A stretch of DNA of 8,853 nucleotides. Origin: Methanomassiliicoccus sp. UBA6 (GTDB lineage: Archaea; Thermoplasmatota; Thermoplasmata; Methanomassiliicoccales; Methanomassiliicoccaceae). The translations under genes and the position numbers were made by a program. Position 1 is the stretch's first letter, and the number at the start of each line of letters is the position of its first letter. The stretch is taken from contig DAVH01000024.1 in NCBI GenBank assembly GCA_002508545.1, positions 18,408-27,260 on the forward strand, given 5' to 3'. Below are positions 5,824-8,853 of this stretch, piece after piece. The notes below the pieces were generated by a model. It had not been told where the DNA came from, did no database searches, and saw only the letters and a list, made by a program, of their open reading frames with translations.

Positions 5824-6852
5824 ATGTTCTGCGTCAAGTGCGGCCGGGAAGGGAGAACGTACAGCGCGCTGTGCCGCGAGTGCTTCCTCCAGGCCAACCG
5901 GTTCACCTCGGTCCCGGAGTTCCTGGACCTCAACGTCTGCGCGCACTGCAACGACTACCTCATGGGCAAGCGGTGGAAGCACTACGACCTAGAGGAGGAT
6001 GCGGTCAAGGACTACGCCGCCGACAACATCGCGCTCCGGCAGGACGCGAGGATCGCCGAGCTGGAGGTGGGGGCGGAGAAGATGGACGCCAAGCACTACC
6101 GGGTCCGCATGGTGGCCCACCTGTTCCACGAGGACCTCGAGGTCGCGGAGGATATGGAGACCACCGTTCGAGTGCGCAGGAACGTGTGCCCCAAGTGCAA
6201 CAAGATCCAGGGCAACTACTTCGAGTCGATCGTTCAGATCCGCCCGTCGGACAAGCGCTTCTCGGACGAGGAGCGCGAGACCGTGCTGAACCGCGCGCTG
6301 TCGTACGTCGAGGGCATGGCCAAGGACAGCCGGGACGCCTTCGTGGCCAAGGTCACCCAGGCTCACGGCGGCTATGACCTCTATGTGAGCACCATCTCGC
6401 TGGGCAAGATGCTCTCCCGTGATCTCGTCTCCACCTACGGCGCGGAGTTCAAGGAGTCGTCCAGCCTCCAGGGCCAGAAGGACGGCCACGACATCTACCG
6501 CGTCACCTACCTGGTCCGCCTGCCGCCGTACCGGGTGAGGGACATCGTGCTCATCAACGGCCGGCTGTACATGGTGCACAGCACCGGCCCCCAGTCGGCC
6601 AAGCTGAGGGACCTCAAGAGCAACGAGCTGCTCACGGTGATGAACCAGGACCTGAGGGACGTGAAGGTCGTGGGCACCTCGAAGGACGTGCTGGACGCGG
6701 TGGTGCTGACCGAGACCGAGCGGGAGTACCAGATCATGCACCCCGTCACCTTCAGGACGGTGGAGATCAAGCACCCTCGGGACTTCGAGCGCAAGGGGGA
6801 CACGGTGAAGGTGTTCCCCTACGAGGGCGAGCTCTACTTCATCGGCAACTGA
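5824..6852 (+). CDS. nmd3: Ribosome biogenesis protein Nmd3, archaeal type
   Basis: This 342-residue archaeal homologue of Nmd3 has the usual archaeal length, without the eukaryotic C-terminal nuclear shuttling extension. In eukaryotes Nmd3 binds the late large ribosomal subunit and carries it out of the nucleus; in archaea a role in late large-subunit maturation is the likely equivalent. Three CxxC knuckles near the N-terminus (C3/C6, C17/C20, C39/C42) and a further one at C122/C125 (VCPKCNKIQGNYFE) are the zinc-binding signature of the family. The remaining part is beta-rich and includes LPPYRVRDIV and a final FPYEGELYFIG strand. The ATG directly follows the DUF424 TAG with no spacer and only a weak Shine-Dalgarno motif, so translational coupling is likely. 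The 3' end overlaps the opposite-strand cinA-like gene by 19 nt. Confidence 0.9.
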   Translation: MFCVKCGREGRTYSALCRECFLQANRFTSVPEFLDLNVCAHCNDYLMGKRWKHYDLEEDAVKDYAADNIALRQDARIAELEVGAEKMDAKHYRVRMVAHLFHEDLEVAEDMETTVRVRRNVCPKCNKIQGNYFESIVQIRPSDKRFSDEERETVLNRALSYVEGMAKDSRDAFVAKVTQAHGGYDLYVSTISLGKMLSRDLVSTYGAEFKESSSLQGQKDGHDIYRVTYLVRLPPYRVRDIVLINGRLYMVHSTGPQSAKLRDLKSNELLTVMNQDLRDVKVVGTSKDVLDAVVLTETEREYQIMHPVTFRTVEIKHPRDFERKGDTVKVFPYEGELYFIGN

Positions 6853-7592
6853 TCCTCGTCCTCGTTCTCCAGCATCAGCTCCTGCAGGCGGGCCAGGGCG
6901 GCCTCGGCATCCTTGCGCGGACCGCGGATGATGACCCGGTTGCCCTCCTCCCTCCAGTTCTTGCACGGCAGGGAGGCGATGCGCACCGGGAACTCGGTGA
7001 ACACCCTCTCGAACAGGGGCTCCATGGACGACTCGCCCCGCCACACCCGGATCTCCAGCTCGATCTCGCCCGAGCCCTCGATCCTCGGCAGGATGTGCTC
7101 GTGGAACATCGGAAGCATCTCGTCCGGGAACCCGGGCAGCAGGAAGATGGTCATGTTGTCCTTGACGGCCTCGACGCCGCAGGCCGAGCCGGTGATGTTC
7201 CTCAGCGGCCTCGAGCCCCTGGGCACCTGGGCCATCCGGCGCAGCACGTCGTTCATGATGATGGGGCGCTGGTGCATCCGGGACAGGGCGGCGGCCATCT
7301 CCGCCTCCGCTCCCGGGTCCACCACCAGCTCCGTGCCCAGGAAGCGGGCCAACGCCTCCCTGGTCACGTCGTCCAGCGTCGGCCCGAGGCCGCCGGTGGC
7401 GATGAGGAGATCGATCCCCAGCGCATGAGCGTGCTCGAAGCCCTTGACTATATCGTCCTCGCGGTCCCCCAGGACTTCCAGGAGGTCGACCCTGGCCCCC
7501 TTCCTCCGTATCGACATGATGATCTCCGTCTGGAAGGGTACGGTCTCCCCGGTGAGCAGTTCGTCGCCGATGTGCAGTATGCCGATCCTCAT
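6834..7592 (-). CDS. CinA-like molybdopterin-binding-domain protein
   Basis: This 252-residue protein corresponds to the N-terminal domain of CinA (MoCF-biosynthesis/MoaB-like fold). Signature stretches are HIGDELLTGE (7-16) and ATGGLGPTLDDVT (65-77), the loop that binds phosphate or nucleotide in this fold, followed by LLPGFPDEM typical of CinA proteins. A C-terminal segment (about 180-245) resembles the second small domain of CinA. The NMN deamidase (PncC) domain found at the C-terminus of bacterial CinA is absent. Archaeal databases often call such proteins nicotinamide mononucleotide deamidase-related or competence/damage-inducible, but neither role is shown here. ADP-ribose pyrophosphatase activity of CinA N-domains is known in bacteria and is one option. 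The ATG at 7592 is preceded by GGAGATGA. The gene is convergent with nmd3. Confidence 0.82.
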   Translation of the reverse strand: MRIGILHIGDELLTGETVPFQTEIIMSIRRKGARVDLLEVLGDREDDIVKGFEHAHALGIDLLIATGGLGPTLDDVTREALARFLGTELVVDPGAEAEMAAALSRMHQRPIIMNDVLRRMAQVPRGSRPLRNITGSACGVEAVKDNMTIFLLPGFPDEMLPMFHEHILPRIEGSGEIELEIRVWRGESSMEPLFERVFTEFPVRIASLPCKNWREEGNRVIIRGPRKDAEAALARLQELMLENEDEDQLPMK

Positions 7593-7616
7593 CGGCCCGT
7601 CATCTCCGTTCCAGGG

Positions 7617-7621
7617 AAAAA
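7617..7621 (-). terminator. Weak candidate T-tract terminator after the ABC operon
   Basis: The 82-nt gap 7593-7674 lies between the ABC permease and the cinA-like gene, both on the minus strand. It holds a run of five T on the minus strand in otherwise GC-rich DNA, about 55 nt past the permease stop. Archaeal RNA polymerase can terminate at such tracts, but five T is short. No convincing TATA box for the cinA-like gene was found here, so read-through is also possible. Confidence 0.25.
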
Positions 7622-7674
7622 CGTTGGGGATGGCCGGGCGAGCGTTCGGACCGCGGGGGACATGAAACCGTTCG

Positions 7675-8538
7675 TCAGGCCGCCATCTCCCTTCTCCGGA
7701 AGATGATCAGCGCCGCGGCGATGGTGATGACGGCGTAGATGACCATGACCAGGGCGGCGGTGTCGACGTCCGGGTAGTAGTTCCAGATCTGGACCGTGCT
7801 CTCGCTCCCGCCCCCGCCGAACGCCCCGCCGGTGGGTAGGGTGAGCTGCTGGTCGGTCGGGTACGGGGTCTGCATGATGTAGGAGATCGCCTGCGCGGAG
7901 AAGGTCACCGAGAACACCGGCTTGGCCCCGGCGAACGACAGCACCCCGTCGAGGATGGGGAAGATGAGGAACAGGATGGCGAAGGTGAACACCAGCGCTC
8001 CCGTGGCGCCTTTCATGACCGCGCTGACCAGGTACCCCACGCCGACCGCGGCCACGACGTACAGCAGGGCGAGGCCGAACGACCTGTAGGTGAGGTCGGA
8101 GAAGCTCTGGGAGTGCCAGATCGTGAGCAGGGAGACCGCCACGTAGAACACCGAGACCACGAAGAACATGGTGAGCAGCGAGGCCAGGAGCTTGCCGGTG
8201 AAGTAGACCCACCTCTTCACCGGGTTGGGAAACATCAGGTAGCCGGTGCGGCCCTGGAACTCCGAGGCCAGCGAGTCGCCGGCGAAGAGGGTGGCCCCGA
8301 CCACGATGAGCACGCTGGTCCACAGGAAGAACCGCTGGGCGAAGTAGGCCGGGTCCCGGGGGTACTCCTGGCCCAGCGCCGGGGGGATGATGAGGATGAT
8401 GGCGACGATCAGCGCGGCCAGGGCGAAGATGCCCACCATGCGCGCGCTGCGGACGTACTTGTACAGCTCATAGTACACCACGGTCATCACCTGCCGGACG
8501 TCCGAGGGCGGGCGGTCGAACACCTCTCCGTTCATCAT
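7675..8538 (-). CDS. ABC-2 type transporter permease
   Basis: This 287-residue membrane protein is the permease half of an ABC exporter. Six hydrophobic segments are visible at roughly 33-54, 68-88, 113-140, 151-175, 180-202 and 260-281, the normal ABC-2 topology. A short cytoplasmic N-terminus carries YYELYKYVRS, the amphipathic lead-in common in this family, and TM2 is followed by the charged cytoplasmic stretch ASEFQGRTGYLMFPNP, likely the contact with the ATPase. Residues about 203-259 form a long outside loop rich in Gly (GGAFGGGG) and aromatic residues. The substrate is unknown; relatives export drugs, lipids, peptides or Na+. The start overlaps the upstream ATPase stop as ATGA. A second ATG follows directly, and AAGGAGA (8543-8549) could serve either one. 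Confidence 0.88.
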   Translation of the reverse strand: MMNGEVFDRPPSDVRQVMTVVYYELYKYVRSARMVGIFALAALIVAIILIIPPALGQEYPRDPAYFAQRFFLWTSVLIVVGATLFAGDSLASEFQGRTGYLMFPNPVKRWVYFTGKLLASLLTMFFVVSVFYVAVSLLTIWHSQSFSDLTYRSFGLALLYVVAAVGVGYLVSAVMKGATGALVFTFAILFLIFPILDGVLSFAGAKPVFSVTFSAQAISYIMQTPYPTDQQLTLPTGGAFGGGGSESTVQIWNYYPDVDTAALVMVIYAVITIAAALIIFRRREMAA

Positions 8539-8853
8539 CGCGTCTCCTTGATCAATGACATGTACAGCGCTTCCAAAGGGTTCCCGGACTCGTGGAACGA
8601 GGACACCCTGATCCCAAGTCCGCGGATGCCGTCGAGCAGGTCGGCCTGCTCCTCCTCCCGGCCCTTTAGCTTCACCATCGCCGACTCCGGGGACAGCCGC
8701 TCGACCCCCATCACCCCGCTCAGCCGGCCGATACGCTCCAGCGCCGCGTCGTCCGCCGGGTTCAAGAATCTAACTTCCAACATCCGGCACCCCTTGTTCC
8801 TCAGGAGCTCGGAGACCTCCCCGCTGGCCAGCAACCGGCCGTGGTCGATGAGC
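8535..8853 (-). CDS. ABC transporter ATP-binding protein, C-terminal part
   Basis: This is the last 105 or so residues of an ABC ATPase entering from the right edge. It opens with LIDHGRLLASGEVSELL, the sequence that follows the H-loop in exporter-type ATPases of the ABC-2 class (usually I..G....G...EL). Walker A, the signature motif, Walker B and the H-loop His would lie beyond the window. The rest is a small alpha/beta C-terminal domain ending in LEALYMSLIKETR, equivalent to the common LE..F..L end of these proteins. The TTG at 8834 is not a start, because the reading frame and homology continue upstream. The TGA overlaps the permease ATG by four bases (ATGA), implying coupled synthesis of the two subunits. 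Confidence 0.85.
   Translation of the reverse strand, partial: LIDHGRLLASGEVSELLRNKGCRMLEVRFLNPADDAALERIGRLSGVMGVERLSPESAMVKLKGREEEQADLLDGIRGLGIRVSSFHESGNPLEALYMSLIKETR

Noticed and set aside
5989..7044. Minus-strand open frame of 351 codons spanning nmd3 and the cinA-like gene
   Set aside because: It runs antisense to two well-supported genes and has shadow-like His/Val/Arg-rich composition.

Overview
The window is a compact, GC-rich stretch of an archaeal chromosome. The main evidence is the gene set: a replicative MCM helicase with archaeal-type domains, Tsr3 (DUF367), Nmd3 and the archaeal protein family DUF424. A TATA-like box in the right place upstream of mcm, together with Shine-Dalgarno motifs, fits this. 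The high GC, dense packing and gene mix would suit a Thermoplasmata-type euryarchaeote (for example a Methanomassiliicoccales relative), but that placement is an inference and is not proven by anything in the window.

Left part (1-1567): the 3' end of a thioredoxin-type arsenate reductase gene (arsC, + strand) converges on, and overlaps by 30 nt, a complete ion-transporter-superfamily permease gene (ArsB/SLC13 type, - strand). Together they suggest an arsenic or anion handling pair, although the permease substrate cannot be read from sequence. A short divergent promoter region (1568-1645) separates the permease from tsr3.

Central part (1646-6852, + strand): tsr3 (rRNA aminocarboxypropyl transferase) is followed by a 160-nt gap carrying a good TATA box. 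Then comes a tight unit, mcm - DUF424 - nmd3, with a 1-nt gap and a 0-nt gap, joining DNA replication to ribosome biogenesis. The mcm gene is interrupted by two in-frame mini-inteins (172 and 162 residues). Both lie inside the ATPase core and are separated by only 27 extein residues. Removing them leaves a 731-residue helicase. Intein 1 splits Walker A exactly between the catalytic Lys and the following Ser. Intein 2 lacks the usual block B histidine and differs from its surroundings in base composition.

Right part (6834-8853, - strand): a stand-alone CinA-type molybdopterin-binding-domain protein overlaps the end of nmd3 by 19 nt. An ABC exporter pair follows: a six-TM ABC-2 permease and the C-terminal part of its ATPase, overlapping through ATGA. 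The ATPase runs off the right edge.

No stretch over 300 nt lacks a gene. I saw no tRNA, rRNA, CRISPR array, IS element or clear replication origin. The most interesting feature is the doubly inteinated MCM.
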